From Thermoleophilia bacterium (GTDB taxonomy: Bacteria > Actinomycetota > Thermoleophilia > Gaiellales > Gaiellaceae), in assembly GCA_025934995.1 (NCBI GenBank), contig JAICWC010000019.1, forward strand, positions 1 to 35,488: DNA of 35,488 nt, written 5' to 3'. This document shows, one piece after another, positions 6,944 through 15,183 of the stretch. The notes beneath the pieces were generated by a model that saw only the letters and a list, made by a program, of their open reading frames with translations, ran no database searches and was not told the origin of the DNA. The first letter of the stretch is position 1. Each line of letters begins with the position of its first letter. A program made the translations under genes and the position numbers.

Positions 6944-7135
6944 ATGTCGATTCTGAACAGACGTAACGCCGTCGTCGGCTGGCTCACGACGAAGGTCGTG
7001 AAGCGCGTCGTCAAGAAGAAGGCGGCCGACGCCGTGCCGAACGCACGCACCGGCGGTGCGACCGCCGGTGCGCTCGCGGCGCTCGGCGGCGCGCTCTTCT
7101 TCTGGAAGAAGAAGCGCTCCGGCAGCGGCGAGTGA
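6944..7135 (+). CDS. Small basic membrane-associated protein, unknown function
   Basis: This 63-aa protein begins MSILNRRNAVVGWL, is rich in Lys/Arg (KVVKRVVKKKAAD), has one hydrophobic Gly/Ala-rich helix (GGATAGALAALGGALFFW), and ends with the basic KKKRSGSGE. The charge distribution suggests a small single-pass or peripheral membrane protein. Its TGA overlaps the GTG of the hisC-like gene (GTGA), so the two are translationally coupled. I do not recognise a family. The gene lies directly after a strong terminator and has its own TACGGT element, so the pair is an independent operon. Confidence 0.75.
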   Translation: MSILNRRNAVVGWLTTKVVKRVVKKKAADAVPNARTGGATAGALAALGGALFFWKKKRSGSGE

Positions 7136-8235
7136 GCGAGCTGTTCCGCCCGGCGATCGCCGAGCTCGTTCCGTACGAGCCCGGGAAACCGGTGGAAGAG
7201 GTGCAGCGAGAGCTCGGTCTCGAGCGCGTCGTCAAGCTGGCATCGAACGAGGGACCGTTTCCACCGTTCCCCGCGGCGCTCGAGGCGATGGACCGGGCGG
7301 CGCGGGAGCTCAACCGCTACCCGGACGGCGGCGCGTGGGCGCTGCGCTCCGCGCTCGCTGCGCATCACGGCGTCCGCTTCGAGGAGATCGTCATCGGTTC
7401 GGGCGCCGACGGCGTCATCGACCTGCTCTCGCAGGCGACGCTCGACCCCGGTGACGAGATCGTCTGCGGTTGGCCGTCCTTTCCGAGTTACGTGCTCGAC
7501 GCCGCGAAGCTCGGTGCCGCCGTCCACCGCGTGCCGCTTCGCGATCACACCTACGACCTCGACGGGCTCCTCGCCGCGATCGGGCCGCGTACGAAGCTCG
7601 TGTACGTCTGCCATCCGAACAATCCGACCGGAACCGGCAACCCGCGCGCCGAGCTCCTCGCATTCTTCGAGCACGTGCCCGACCACGTGCTCACCGTGCT
7701 CGACCAGGCGTACTTCGAATACATCGACGATCCGGAATACGCCGACGGGATCGAGGAGATCTTCAAGCACGGTCGGCGAGTCGTCGTGCTGCGCACGTTC
7801 TCGAAGATCTACGGGCTCGCGGGATTGCGCGTCGGCTACGGGGTCGCGCCGGAAGACGTCGTCGTCGCGACGAGCAAGGTGCGGCGGGCGTTCGACGTGA
7901 CTGCGACCGCGCAAGCGGCCGCCGTCGCGAGCATCGGCCAGGCCGACGAGCTCGCACGGCGGCGCGCCGCGAACGCCGCCGGTCGCGCTCAGCTCGAGGA
8001 TGCGCTCCGCGGCCACGGGCTCGAGCCCGCCGGGCCGGCGCTCGGAAACTTCGTCTTCGTCGACGTCGGCGACGGCCGCGCCCTCTTCGAACGGCTCCTG
8101 CGCGAGGGCGTGATCGTCCGTCCGCTCGCGGCCTTCGGCGCCCCCGAGGCGATCCGGGTCTCGGTCGGGACCGCGGACGAGAACGCCTTCTTTGCGACCG
8201 CGCTCGGACACGTCCTTTCGGGCGTCTCGTCATGA
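7132..8235 (+). CDS. hisC: Histidinol-phosphate aminotransferase-like PLP enzyme
   Basis: This 367-aa protein belongs to fold-type I class II aminotransferases of the HisC branch. It begins FRPAIAELVPYEPGKPVEEVQRELGLERVVKLASNEGPF, a typical HisC N-terminus, has the HPNNPTGT motif (about 161-168) that contacts PLP, and the Schiff-base lysine in RTFSKIYGLAGLRVGYG (K225). HisC converts imidazole-acetol phosphate and glutamate to histidinol phosphate and 2-oxoglutarate; relatives act on aromatic amino acids. No other his gene is nearby, so an aromatic aminotransferase role cannot be excluded. The start is GTG, overlapping the preceding small gene. Confidence 0.9.
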   Translation: MSELFRPAIAELVPYEPGKPVEEVQRELGLERVVKLASNEGPFPPFPAALEAMDRAARELNRYPDGGAWALRSALAAHHGVRFEEIVIGSGADGVIDLLSQATLDPGDEIVCGWPSFPSYVLDAAKLGAAVHRVPLRDHTYDLDGLLAAIGPRTKLVYVCHPNNPTGTGNPRAELLAFFEHVPDHVLTVLDQAYFEYIDDPEYADGIEEIFKHGRRVVVLRTFSKIYGLAGLRVGYGVAPEDVVVATSKVRRAFDVTATAQAAAVASIGQADELARRRAANAAGRAQLEDALRGHGLEPAGPALGNFVFVDVGDGRALFERLLREGVIVRPLAAFGAPEAIRVSVGTADENAFFATALGHVLSGVSS

Positions 8236-8249
8236 CCGCGTCCTGCTGT

Positions 8250-8255
8250 TAACGT
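8250..8255 (+). promoter_or_regulatory. -10 element TAACGT for the MFS gene
   Basis: TAACGT ends ten bases before the GTG at 8266, within the short hisC-MFS spacer. It matches TANNNT and would give a leaderless or near-leaderless mRNA. No Shine-Dalgarno sequence is visible before the GTG. Confidence 0.4.
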
Positions 8256-8265
8256 CTCGGCGGCC

Positions 8266-9492
8266 GTGCTGCGCCGCCCTACCCTGAGGCAGTTCCGGCC
8301 GCTCCGCCTGCCCGGATTCCGGCTGCTGTTCTGCTCGACGCTCGCGTCGAGCCTCGGCACGCTGCTCGCGCAGATCGCGCTGGCGATCGAGATCAAGGAT
8401 CGGACGAACTCCGGGCTCTGGGTGGGAGCCGTCCTCGTCGTCGGCTTCCTGCCGACGATTCTCGTAGGCCTGACGCTTGGTCCCCTGATCGATCGCTTGG
8501 AGCGGCGCAAGCTGATGGTGACCGCCGATCTCGTCCGCGCCGCCGTCTTCTTCGGGCTCGTCTTCGTCGGAAGCGCGGGCGGGATCGTCGCGCTCGCCTT
8601 CGTCGCCGGGCTCGCGACGGGCTTCTTCCGTCCGGCCGTGTACGCCGGCATTCCGAACCTCGTTCCCGAGGAAGACCTGCCGCATGCCAATGCGCTCCTG
8701 CAATCGGTCGAGAACATGAGCTGGGCGATCGGGCCGATCCTCGGCGGCCTCCTCACCGCGGCGACGAGCCCACACGTGGCCTACTGGATCAACGCGGTCT
8801 CCTTCCTCATCTCTGCGTCGTTGATCGTGCGCATTCCCGCGCGGCTGCTGCAGAGCGCGACCGCGCTGACACGCGGCCACTGGACGGATCTCAAGGACGG
8901 CTTCCGCGCTGTCCGCGAGTCGCGCGTCCTCCTCGCCGTCCTCCTCGCCTGGGGCGTTGCCGGTCTCGGCATCGGCAGCGTCAGCGTCAGCGAGGTCTTC
9001 CTCGCGAAGAACACGTTCCATGCCGGAGATTTCGGCTACGGGCTCCTGTTCGGCGGTATCGGCACCGGCCTCGTCATCGGCAGCTTCTGGAGCAGCTCGA
9101 TCCAGGCGCGACTCGGCATCGCCCGCACGTACGGGCTCGCGATCGCAGTCATGGGCATCGGCTTCGGCCTCGGGTCGCTTGCGCCGGACGTGTGGGTCGC
9201 CGCGCTCTGCTGTGTCGTCGGCGGGATCGGCGACGGCGTCGCGATCGTGTGCAACGCGCTCCTCGTGCAAACGGGCGCACGCGACGAGATCCGTGGACGC
9301 GCCCTCACCGTGCTGATGAGCGGAACGATGCTCGTGCAGGCGATCGGCACGATTCTCGCCGGCGCCTTGATGCCGGCCGACGGCGCGCGCTGGGTGTGGG
9401 GTGCCGGCGGGATCGTGTTCCTCTTCGCCGCGGCGATCGGCTATCTGCTCGCGCGCGAACCGAGCCGTGCACCTGCGCCCGCGCCGACCTAA
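8266..9492 (+). CDS. Major facilitator superfamily transporter
   Basis: This 408-aa, 12-helix membrane protein has an N-terminal half LRQFRPLRLPGFRLLFCSTLASSLGTLLAQIALAIEI and a cytoplasmic loop LGPLIDRLERRKLMVTADLVRA matching the MFS loop 2-3 signature (G-x-x-x-D-R-x-x-R/K). It resembles the drug/macrolide-efflux-type MFS branch (MFS_3) seen widely in actinomycetes, in which the first helices read FRLLFxxxxxSxLG. The substrate is unknown. The start is GTG, 30 bp after hisC, preceded by a TANNNT element, so it probably has its own promoter. Confidence 0.9.
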   Translation: MLRRPTLRQFRPLRLPGFRLLFCSTLASSLGTLLAQIALAIEIKDRTNSGLWVGAVLVVGFLPTILVGLTLGPLIDRLERRKLMVTADLVRAAVFFGLVFVGSAGGIVALAFVAGLATGFFRPAVYAGIPNLVPEEDLPHANALLQSVENMSWAIGPILGGLLTAATSPHVAYWINAVSFLISASLIVRIPARLLQSATALTRGHWTDLKDGFRAVRESRVLLAVLLAWGVAGLGIGSVSVSEVFLAKNTFHAGDFGYGLLFGGIGTGLVIGSFWSSSIQARLGIARTYGLAIAVMGIGFGLGSLAPDVWVAALCCVVGGIGDGVAIVCNALLVQTGARDEIRGRALTVLMSGTMLVQAIGTILAGALMPADGARWVWGAGGIVFLFAAAIGYLLAREPSRAPAPAPT

Positions 9493-9493
9493 C

Positions 9494-9499
9494 TAGAGT
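9494..9499 (+). promoter_or_regulatory. -10 element TAGAGT for meaB
   Basis: TAGAGT is a TANNNT match that begins two bases after the MFS stop and ends eight bases before the GTG at 9508. No ribosome binding site separates it from the start, consistent with a leaderless meaB-ilvA transcript. Confidence 0.5.
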
Positions 9500-9507
9500 C
9501 CGGCGTC

Positions 9508-10488
9508 GTGGCCGGACGGCGCGACTGGACACGTGAGACCCTCGCGGCCGGCATACGTGACGGCGACCGGCGGGCGCTCGCCCGCGCGATCACCCTCGTC
9601 GAGAACGGCGACGCGCTCGCGTACGAGGTCGTGCGCGATCTCTATCCCCGGACCGGAGGCGCGTACGCGATCGGGCTGACGGGCCCGCCGGGCGTCGGCA
9701 AGTCGTCGCTCATCTCCGCGTTGCTGCGGCACGTCCGTCCGGACGGCACCGAGGTCGGCGTCATCTCCGTCGACCCGTCGAGCCCCTTCTCGCAGGGTGC
9801 GCTGCTGGGCGATCGCATCCGCCTCTCCGATCACTTCCTCGACCCCGGCGTCTTCATCCGCTCGATGGGGACGCGCGGCCATCTCGGCGGTCTCGCGGAG
9901 GCGACACTGCAGGCGCTCCTCGTGCTCGATGCTGCCGGCAAGGAGATCGTCATGCTCGAGACCGTCGGCACGGGGCAGAGCGAAGTCGAGGTGATCGGCA
10001 TCGCCGACACGGTCCTGCTCGTGCTGATGCCCGGCTCGGGCGACTCGGTGCAGGCGTTGAAGGCCGGAATCATGGAGATCCCCGACGTGATCGCGATCAA
10101 CAAGATGGATCACCCGGCCGCGAAGACGATGCTCAACGAGGTGCGCTCGATCCTCGGCCTGGACAAGGAACGCGAGTGGCGCCCGCCGATCGTCCTGACC
10201 GAGGCGACGCGCGGCGAGAACGTGCCCGAGCTGTGGGAGAAGCTCGTGGAGCACCGGGCGTTTCTCGAATCCTCCGGGCAGCTGGAGGAGCGCAGACGCA
10301 GCAATCTCGCGAGCGAGGTCTTCTCGGTCGCTTCCGCGCGCGCGAAGCAGCACATCGAGCGTGCGGTCGCCGACGATCCCGAGCTGCGTCGTGTCCTCGA
10401 CGCCGTGCAGCGACGTGAGCTCGACCCGCTCAGCGCGGTCCGTGAGATTCTCGAGAAGGTGTTCAAGGTCGATGGCAGCCGGGCCTGA
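9508..10488 (+). CDS. meaB: MeaB-type GTPase (methylmalonyl-CoA mutase-associated)
   Basis: This 326-aa G3E-family P-loop GTPase has Walker A GPPGVGKSS (59-67), followed by VGVISVDPSSPFSQGALLGDRIRL, DPGVFIRSMGTRGHLGGLAEAT, the Walker B-like IVMLETVGTGQSEVEV and the base-specificity motif INKMDHP. These are diagnostic for MeaB/ArgK proteins, which gate cofactor loading and protect adenosylcobalamin-dependent methylmalonyl-CoA mutase. The mutase itself is not in the window, so it must be encoded elsewhere or the protein serves another B12 acyl-CoA mutase. The GTG start has no Shine-Dalgarno. The 3' end overlaps ilvA by 17 bp. Confidence 0.95.
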   Translation: MAGRRDWTRETLAAGIRDGDRRALARAITLVENGDALAYEVVRDLYPRTGGAYAIGLTGPPGVGKSSLISALLRHVRPDGTEVGVISVDPSSPFSQGALLGDRIRLSDHFLDPGVFIRSMGTRGHLGGLAEATLQALLVLDAAGKEIVMLETVGTGQSEVEVIGIADTVLLVLMPGSGDSVQALKAGIMEIPDVIAINKMDHPAAKTMLNEVRSILGLDKEREWRPPIVLTEATRGENVPELWEKLVEHRAFLESSGQLEERRRSNLASEVFSVASARAKQHIERAVADDPELRRVLDAVQRRELDPLSAVREILEKVFKVDGSRA

Positions 10489-11650
10489 GCTGAAAGACAT
10501 CGAGGCCGCGCGCGCGCGGCTCGACGGCGTCGCACGCGTGACGCCCGTCTACCCGTCCGAGACTCTCTCGCGCGCGGTCGGGCGCGAGGTGCAGCTGAAG
10601 GCCGAGAATCTCCAGCGCACCGGCTCGTTCAAGATCCGCGGGGCGTACAACCGGATCTCGTCGCTCAGCGACAGGGAGCGCGCCGCCGGCGTCGTCGCCG
10701 CGAGCGCGGGAAATCACGGACAGGCGGTCGCGTGGGCCGCGCGCGAAGTCGGCGCACGCGCGCGCATCTTCATGCCGCAGGACGCGCCGATGGCGAAGGT
10801 CGACGCGACGCGCCACTACGGCGCCGAAGTCGAGCTGACCGGGCCGGCGATCGAGGAGGCACTCGACGCGTGCCGTGCGTATGTGGCTGCGGAGGGCGCG
10901 ACGTTCGTGCACCCGTTCGAGGACCCGGTCGTCATTGCGGGGCAGGGGACGATCGGCCTCGAGCTCGCCGACCAGGTCGAACAGGTCGAGACGGTCGTCA
11001 TCCCGGTCGGCGGCGGCGGTCTCTCGTCCGGGATCGCGCTCGCGCTGCGCGCGATCAAGCCGGGGATCCGCATCGTCGGCGTGCAGGCCGAAGGAACGCT
11101 GCCGGGCGGCTCCGGCTACACGATCGCCGACGGGATCGCAGTGAAGCAGCCGGGCGAGCTGACGATGTCGATCCTCGACGACGTGCTCGACGACGTCGTG
11201 TCGGTCGGCGACGAGGAGATCAGCGACGCGATCGTCGTGCTGCTCGAGCGCACCAAGCTCGTCGTCGAGGGCGCAGGCGCCGTCAGCGTCGCCGCGCTGC
11301 TCGCCGGCAAGGTCGGCGGCACGGGCTGCGTCGTCCCCGTGCTCTCGGGCGGCAACATCGATGCCACGCTGCTCATCTCCGTCATGCGGCACGGGCTCGC
11401 CGTCGCCGGCCGCTTCCTCGTCCTGCGCACGCGCGTTCCCGACCGTCCCGGCGAGCTCGCGCGGCTGCTGACGATGCTCGCGGAGGAGCGCGTCAACGTC
11501 GTCGAGGTCGAGCACCAGCGCGAGTCCGCGGGCCTCCCGGTCGCCGAGACAGGCGTCGAGTTGACGCTCGTCACGCGCAACCCTGCGCATTGCGACGAGA
11601 TCGTCGAGACGATGCAGCGCCTCGGCTACCCGGCCGAGCGCCTCATCTAG
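10472..11650 (+). CDS. ilvA: Threonine ammonia-lyase (threonine dehydratase) with C-terminal ACT domain
   Basis: I choose the ATG at 10472 because family similarity begins just after it (LKDIEAARARLDGVARVTPVYPSETLS); upstream residues in the ORF track are shadow of meaB. The 392-aa protein has the PLP lysine in RTGSFKIRGAYNR (K54), the phosphate-binding loop VIPVGGGGLSSG, and a C-terminal ACT domain beginning RFLVLRTRVPDRPGELARLL. It deaminates L-threonine (and serine) to 2-oxobutyrate. The single ACT domain and length near 400 are like the catabolic/TdcB-type actinobacterial enzymes rather than the 500-aa double-ACT IlvA. The overlap with meaB fits a threonine to propionyl-CoA to methylmalonyl-CoA route, which is inference. 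Confidence 0.93.
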   Translation: MAAGPELKDIEAARARLDGVARVTPVYPSETLSRAVGREVQLKAENLQRTGSFKIRGAYNRISSLSDRERAAGVVAASAGNHGQAVAWAAREVGARARIFMPQDAPMAKVDATRHYGAEVELTGPAIEEALDACRAYVAAEGATFVHPFEDPVVIAGQGTIGLELADQVEQVETVVIPVGGGGLSSGIALALRAIKPGIRIVGVQAEGTLPGGSGYTIADGIAVKQPGELTMSILDDVLDDVVSVGDEEISDAIVVLLERTKLVVEGAGAVSVAALLAGKVGGTGCVVPVLSGGNIDATLLISVMRHGLAVAGRFLVLRTRVPDRPGELARLLTMLAEERVNVVEVEHQRESAGLPVAETGVELTLVTRNPAHCDEIVETMQRLGYPAERLI

Positions 11651-11654
11651 CGTG

Positions 11655-11672
11655 GCTCGCCTCTAGACGAGC
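11655..11672. repeat. Small hairpin just after ilvA
   Basis: GCTCG at 11655-11659 and CGAGC at 11668-11672 enclose an 8-nt loop, starting five bases after the ilvA stop. The stem is short and has no T-tract, so it is at best a weak terminator. Confidence 0.3.
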
Positions 11673-11707
11673 GCGGCGCGCAGGAGCACCCTCATGGCGC
11701 TTGCTAA

Positions 11708-11739
11708 GCCCTCGGTCGTAGCTTGCTTCAGACGAGGGC
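11708..11739. terminator. Bulged hairpin, possible bidirectional terminator
   Basis: GCCCTCG(g)TC at 11708-11717 pairs with GACGAGGGC at 11731-11739 with one bulged G. The loop contains the stop codon of the minus-strand small gene. It lies between the convergent ilvA and 52-aa genes, so it could terminate either, but a T-tract is missing. Confidence 0.4.
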
Positions 11740-11886
11740 GGGGCGAAGCCTGTGCAGCAGGGCGAAGCGGCGGCGCGGGACGCGCTCCGGCTTGTCGATC
11801 TCCGGCAGGCGCGGGCCGCGGAGGGCCGTCCGCAGCGCGTCGCGCTGCATCTGGCTCGTCGACATGTAATGGATCGCGGAGTTCAT
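11728..11886 (-). CDS. Small 52-aa protein, unknown function (not in ORF track)
   Basis: On the minus strand, ATG at 11886 to TGA at 11728 encodes MNSAIHYMSTSQMQRDALRTAL, continuing with Pro/Arg-rich LPEIDKPERVPRRRFALLHRLRP. The opening MNSAIHY and the amphipathic, Gln/Arg-bearing helix look like a real short actinobacterial protein rather than noise, and it fills an otherwise empty 290-bp spacer. It is divergent from the large cyclase gene and convergent to ilvA. No clear Shine-Dalgarno or -10 is seen. The plus-strand ORF 11694-11888 over the same DNA is Arg/Gly/Ala-rich and unconvincing. Function unknown. Confidence 0.5.
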   Translation of the reverse strand: MNSAIHYMSTSQMQRDALRTALRGPRLPEIDKPERVPRRRFALLHRLRPALV

Positions 11887-11928
11887 GACCACAGGACGCG
11901 CGGAGTGGTCGCTTTCTTCCCGCCGCCC

Positions 11929-11934
11929 TAGACT
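11929..11934 (+). promoter_or_regulatory. -10 element TAGACT for the cyclase-AAA gene
   Basis: TAGACT ends six bases before the GTG at 11941, with only CGGGCG between them. This leaves no room for a ribosome binding site and places the transcription start at the start codon. Confidence 0.55.
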
Positions 11935-11940
11935 CGGGCG

Positions 11941-14900
11941 GTGCCCGTCTGTCCCGTCTGCGCGACCGAGAACCCCGAGGTCGCGCGCTTCTGCCTCGCG
12001 TGCGGCGCGGCGCTGAGCTCCGAGCCTGCGCGTGAGGAGCGCAAGATCGTGACCGTCCTCTTCGCGGACCTCGTCGGCTTCACCTCACGCGCGGAGCAGC
12101 TCGACCCGGAAGACGTGCGCGCCGTGCTCGCGCCGTACTGGGAGCGGCTGCGCGGCGAGCTCGAGAAGCGCGGTGGCACGGTCGAGAAGTTCATCGGCGA
12201 CGCGGTGATGGCGCTCTTCGGTGCGCCGGCCGCGCACGACGACGACCCGCTGCGCGCCGTCGGCGCCGCGCTGGCGATCCGCGACTGGGCGCGCGACGAG
12301 GCGGACGTGCAAGTGCGGATCGCGGTCAACACGGGCGAGGCGCTCGTCCTGCTCGGGGCGCGGCCGGCCGAGGGGGAAGGGATGGCGGCCGGCGACGTCG
12401 TCAACACGACCGCGCGGCTTCAGAGCGCAGCCCCGGTGAACGGCGTCCTCGTCGGCGAGGCGACGTACCGCGCCACGCGCGACGTGATCGAGTACGCCGA
12501 GCACGAGCCCGTGACGGCGAAGGGCAAAGCAGATCCGATTCCCGTCTGGGAGGCGGTGCAGGTCCGCTCGCGGCTCGGCATGGACGTCGAGCGCGCGACG
12601 TTGCCGATCGTCGGGCGCGTGCGCGAGCTCGGTGTGATCCTCGACGCGTTCGAGCGCGCGAAGTCGGAGCGCGAACCGCAGCTCGTGACGCTGGTCGGCG
12701 TCCCGGGAATCGGCAAGTCGCGACTCGTCGGAGAGTTCTTCTCGCGCCTCGAGTCGCAGCCCGATCTCGTCTGGTGGCGGCAGGGCCGGGCGCTGCCGTA
12801 CGGCGAGGGCGTGAGCTTCTGGGCGCTTGCGGAGATGGTCAAGGCGCAGGCCGGCGTGCAGGAGAACGACCTGGCGGAGACCGCCGAGGAGAAGCTCCGC
12901 GAGAGCGTCGCGCGCCTCGTCGACGAGGACGAACGCGCGTGGGTGCTCGAGCACCTGCTCCCGCTCGTCGGCGGGGAGCAGAAGGGCGGCACGACGAAGA
13001 GCGCACCGGCCTGGCGGCGCTACTTCGAGGGGATGGCCGAGCAGCGCCCGCTGGTCATGGTCTTCGAGGACATGCACTGGGCCGACGACGGCTTGCTCGA
13101 TTTCATCGACCACCTCGTCGACTGGGCGAGCGGCGTCCCGATCCTCGTGCTCGCGACGGCGCGGCCCGAGCTGCTCGACCGCAGGCAGGCCTGGGGCGGC
13201 GGGAAGCTCAACGTCTCGACGATCGCGCTGACGCCGCTCAGCGACGACGAGGCCGCGCAGATCATTCACGGCGTCCTCGAGCAGGCGGCGCTGCCCGCGG
13301 AGACACAACGGTCGCTGCTCGACCGCGCCGGCGGGAACCCGCTGTATGCGGAGCAGTTCGCGCGGCTGTACATGGAGCGCGGCTCTGCCGACGACCTCCC
13401 GCTGCCGGAAAGCGTCCAGGGGCTGATCGCCGCACGCCTCGACGGCTTGCCCGCGAACGAGAAGCGGTTGATCCAGGACGCCGCCGTCTTCGGCAAGGTG
13501 TTCTGGGCGGGAGCGCTCGACGCCGACGAAGAGGCATTGCACGCCCTCGAGCGAAACGGGATGCTGCGTCGCGAGCGGCGATCGGCCGTGGCCGGACAGA
13601 CCCAGTACGCCTTCCGCCACGTGCTCGTCCGCGACGTCGCCTACGGGCAGATCCCGCGGGCCCGGCGCGCGGAGAAGCACGTGCAGGCGGCCGGTTGGAT
13701 CGAGGCGCTCGGCCGCGCCGACGACCACGCCGAGCTCGTCGCGTATCACCTCGCCGAGGCGCTCGAGCTCGGGCTCGACACGGGGGAGAGGCTCGCCGAC
13801 GCGCTGGCGGCGGCAGCGCGGCGTGCAATCGCCTTGAACGCGTACGGCGGCGCGCTGGACTACAGCCGGCGCGCGCTCGCGCTTCCGATCGCCGACGACA
13901 CTCGGCGCGCGCATCTGCTCGCCGTGCACGCACGCGCGCTGGCGATCCTGGACGCCGATACATCGGCCCTCCGCGGCGCGATCGACCAGCTCGAGTCGAT
14001 CGGCGACGTCGAAGCAGCAGCGGAGCTCGCGGCGTTCGCCGCGAACGCGGTATGGAATGCGAACCGCCGGCCGGAGGCGGAGGAGCTCATCGCGCGCGGC
14101 GAAGCGCTGCTCGCGGACCGAGAGCCGACCCGTGCCTTGTGCGCGGTGCTCTCCGAGAAGGCCCGTCTCAGCGGCTTCGTCGACGACCCCGACGTGGCCG
14201 AGGCCACGGCTCGCCAGGCGCTTGCGCTCGCCGAGCGCTTCGAGCTGGTCGAGTTGCGCGCGGAGTGCATCGCGAACCTCGCGAACATCGCGTGGGCTCG
14301 CGGCGAATACGAACGCTCGGGCGAGCTGAACGAGGAGGCGCTGTCGGTGGCTCCGCCGGCGTCCCGACAGGCGCTGCGCGCGATGGTCAACCGGAGCCTC
14401 GCCGCGCTTGCAGCGGCCGACGGCCCTGCCGTGCGAGCGAATCTCGTGAGCTCACTCGAAGCCGCACAGCGTCTCGGCGACGCGCAGTTCGTCTTCTGGG
14501 TCATGGCCCCGGTGATCTACGAGAACTACTTCAGCCTCGGCCGCTGGGACGAAGCGTTGGAGCGGCTGACGTCGGTGCTCCGCGACGTCGAGCGTGCGGG
14601 CGGCAGCTACATGCAGTCGAACTTCTACGTCGAGCGCGCGATGATCTTCGCGTCGCGCGGCCGCGACGCCGAGGCTCACGCCGATCTCGACCTGGTGGTC
14701 GCGTCACTCGAGACGAACCGGGACATTCAGTTCCAGGCGAGCCTGTTGACGACGGCGGTCCCCGTGTACGACATCCTCGGAGATCGCACGCGCGTCGCTG
14801 CGCTGCTCGATCGCCTGCTCGCGATCGGTCGCCCGACGAAGGCCTTCGCACCGCCGTTCTTCGCCGAGACGGCCATCGCGATCGCGCGCCATGGGTACGG

Positions 14901-15183
14901 CGATCGCTTCCTCGATCGCTTCGCCGAGTCGCGGCCACATCGGCGGCTCGAAGCGGCCAGGCTCGTTTGGACAGGGCGCGCCGTGGACGCGGCAGACATC
15001 TATGCGAACGCATCCCCGCGCGAGGAAGCGACGACGAGGCTCTTCGCCGCCGAGCAGCTGCGGGCTGCCGGCCGGACGGCGGAATCCATGGTGCAGCTCG
15101 AGCGCGGGCTCGCCTTCTTCCGCGCCGTCGGCGCCCGGCGGATCGTCCAACAGGCTGAAGAGCTCCTGGCAGCCGCGTCCTAA
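11941..15183 (+). CDS. Zinc-ribbon/class III nucleotide cyclase/AAA ATPase/TPR signalling protein
   Basis: This 1080-aa multidomain protein has a zinc ribbon at 4-21 (CPVC...CLAC), then a class III adenylate/guanylate cyclase domain (about 33-215) with the two metal-binding aspartates in LFADLVGFT (D43) and EKFIGDAVMALFG (D87). A large AAA/STAND-type ATPase follows, with P-loop GVPGIGKSR near 255 and Walker B-like MVFEDMHWADD, and then about 480 residues of helical TPR-like repeats. This architecture is common in actinobacteria and resembles cyclases joined to LuxR/AfsR-type NTPase regulators, but no DNA-binding domain is visible at the C-terminus. Product (cAMP or cGMP), ligand and partners are unknown. 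The GTG start is probably leaderless. The stop overlaps that of the convergent MBL gene. Confidence 0.9.
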   Translation: MPVCPVCATENPEVARFCLACGAALSSEPAREERKIVTVLFADLVGFTSRAEQLDPEDVRAVLAPYWERLRGELEKRGGTVEKFIGDAVMALFGAPAAHDDDPLRAVGAALAIRDWARDEADVQVRIAVNTGEALVLLGARPAEGEGMAAGDVVNTTARLQSAAPVNGVLVGEATYRATRDVIEYAEHEPVTAKGKADPIPVWEAVQVRSRLGMDVERATLPIVGRVRELGVILDAFERAKSEREPQLVTLVGVPGIGKSRLVGEFFSRLESQPDLVWWRQGRALPYGEGVSFWALAEMVKAQAGVQENDLAETAEEKLRESVARLVDEDERAWVLEHLLPLVGGEQKGGTTKSAPAWRRYFEGMAEQRPLVMVFEDMHWADDGLLDFIDHLVDWASGVPILVLATARPELLDRRQAWGGGKLNVSTIALTPLSDDEAAQIIHGVLEQAALPAETQRSLLDRAGGNPLYAEQFARLYMERGSADDLPLPESVQGLIAARLDGLPANEKRLIQDAAVFGKVFWAGALDADEEALHALERNGMLRRERRSAVAGQTQYAFRHVLVRDVAYGQIPRARRAEKHVQAAGWIEALGRADDHAELVAYHLAEALELGLDTGERLADALAAAARRAIALNAYGGALDYSRRALALPIADDTRRAHLLAVHARALAILDADTSALRGAIDQLESIGDVEAAAELAAFAANAVWNANRRPEAEELIARGEALLADREPTRALCAVLSEKARLSGFVDDPDVAEATARQALALAERFELVELRAECIANLANIAWARGEYERSGELNEEALSVAPPASRQALRAMVNRSLAALAAADGPAVRANLVSSLEAAQRLGDAQFVFWVMAPVIYENYFSLGRWDEALERLTSVLRDVERAGGSYMQSNFYVERAMIFASRGRDAEAHADLDLVVASLETNRDIQFQASLLTTAVPVYDILGDRTRVAALLDRLLAIGRPTKAFAPPFFAETAIAIARHGYGDRFLDRFAESRPHRRLEAARLVWTGRAVDAADIYANASPREEATTRLFAAEQLRAAGRTAESMVQLERGLAFFRAVGARRIVQQAEELLAAAS

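Noticed and set aside
11694-11888. 64-aa plus-strand ORF before the cyclase gene
   Set aside because: Low-complexity Gly/Ala/Arg sequence; the opposite strand has a more protein-like small frame.
12774-15158. 794-aa plus-strand ORF inside the cyclase gene
   Set aside because: Arg/Ala/Gly-rich +1 shadow without any domain pattern.
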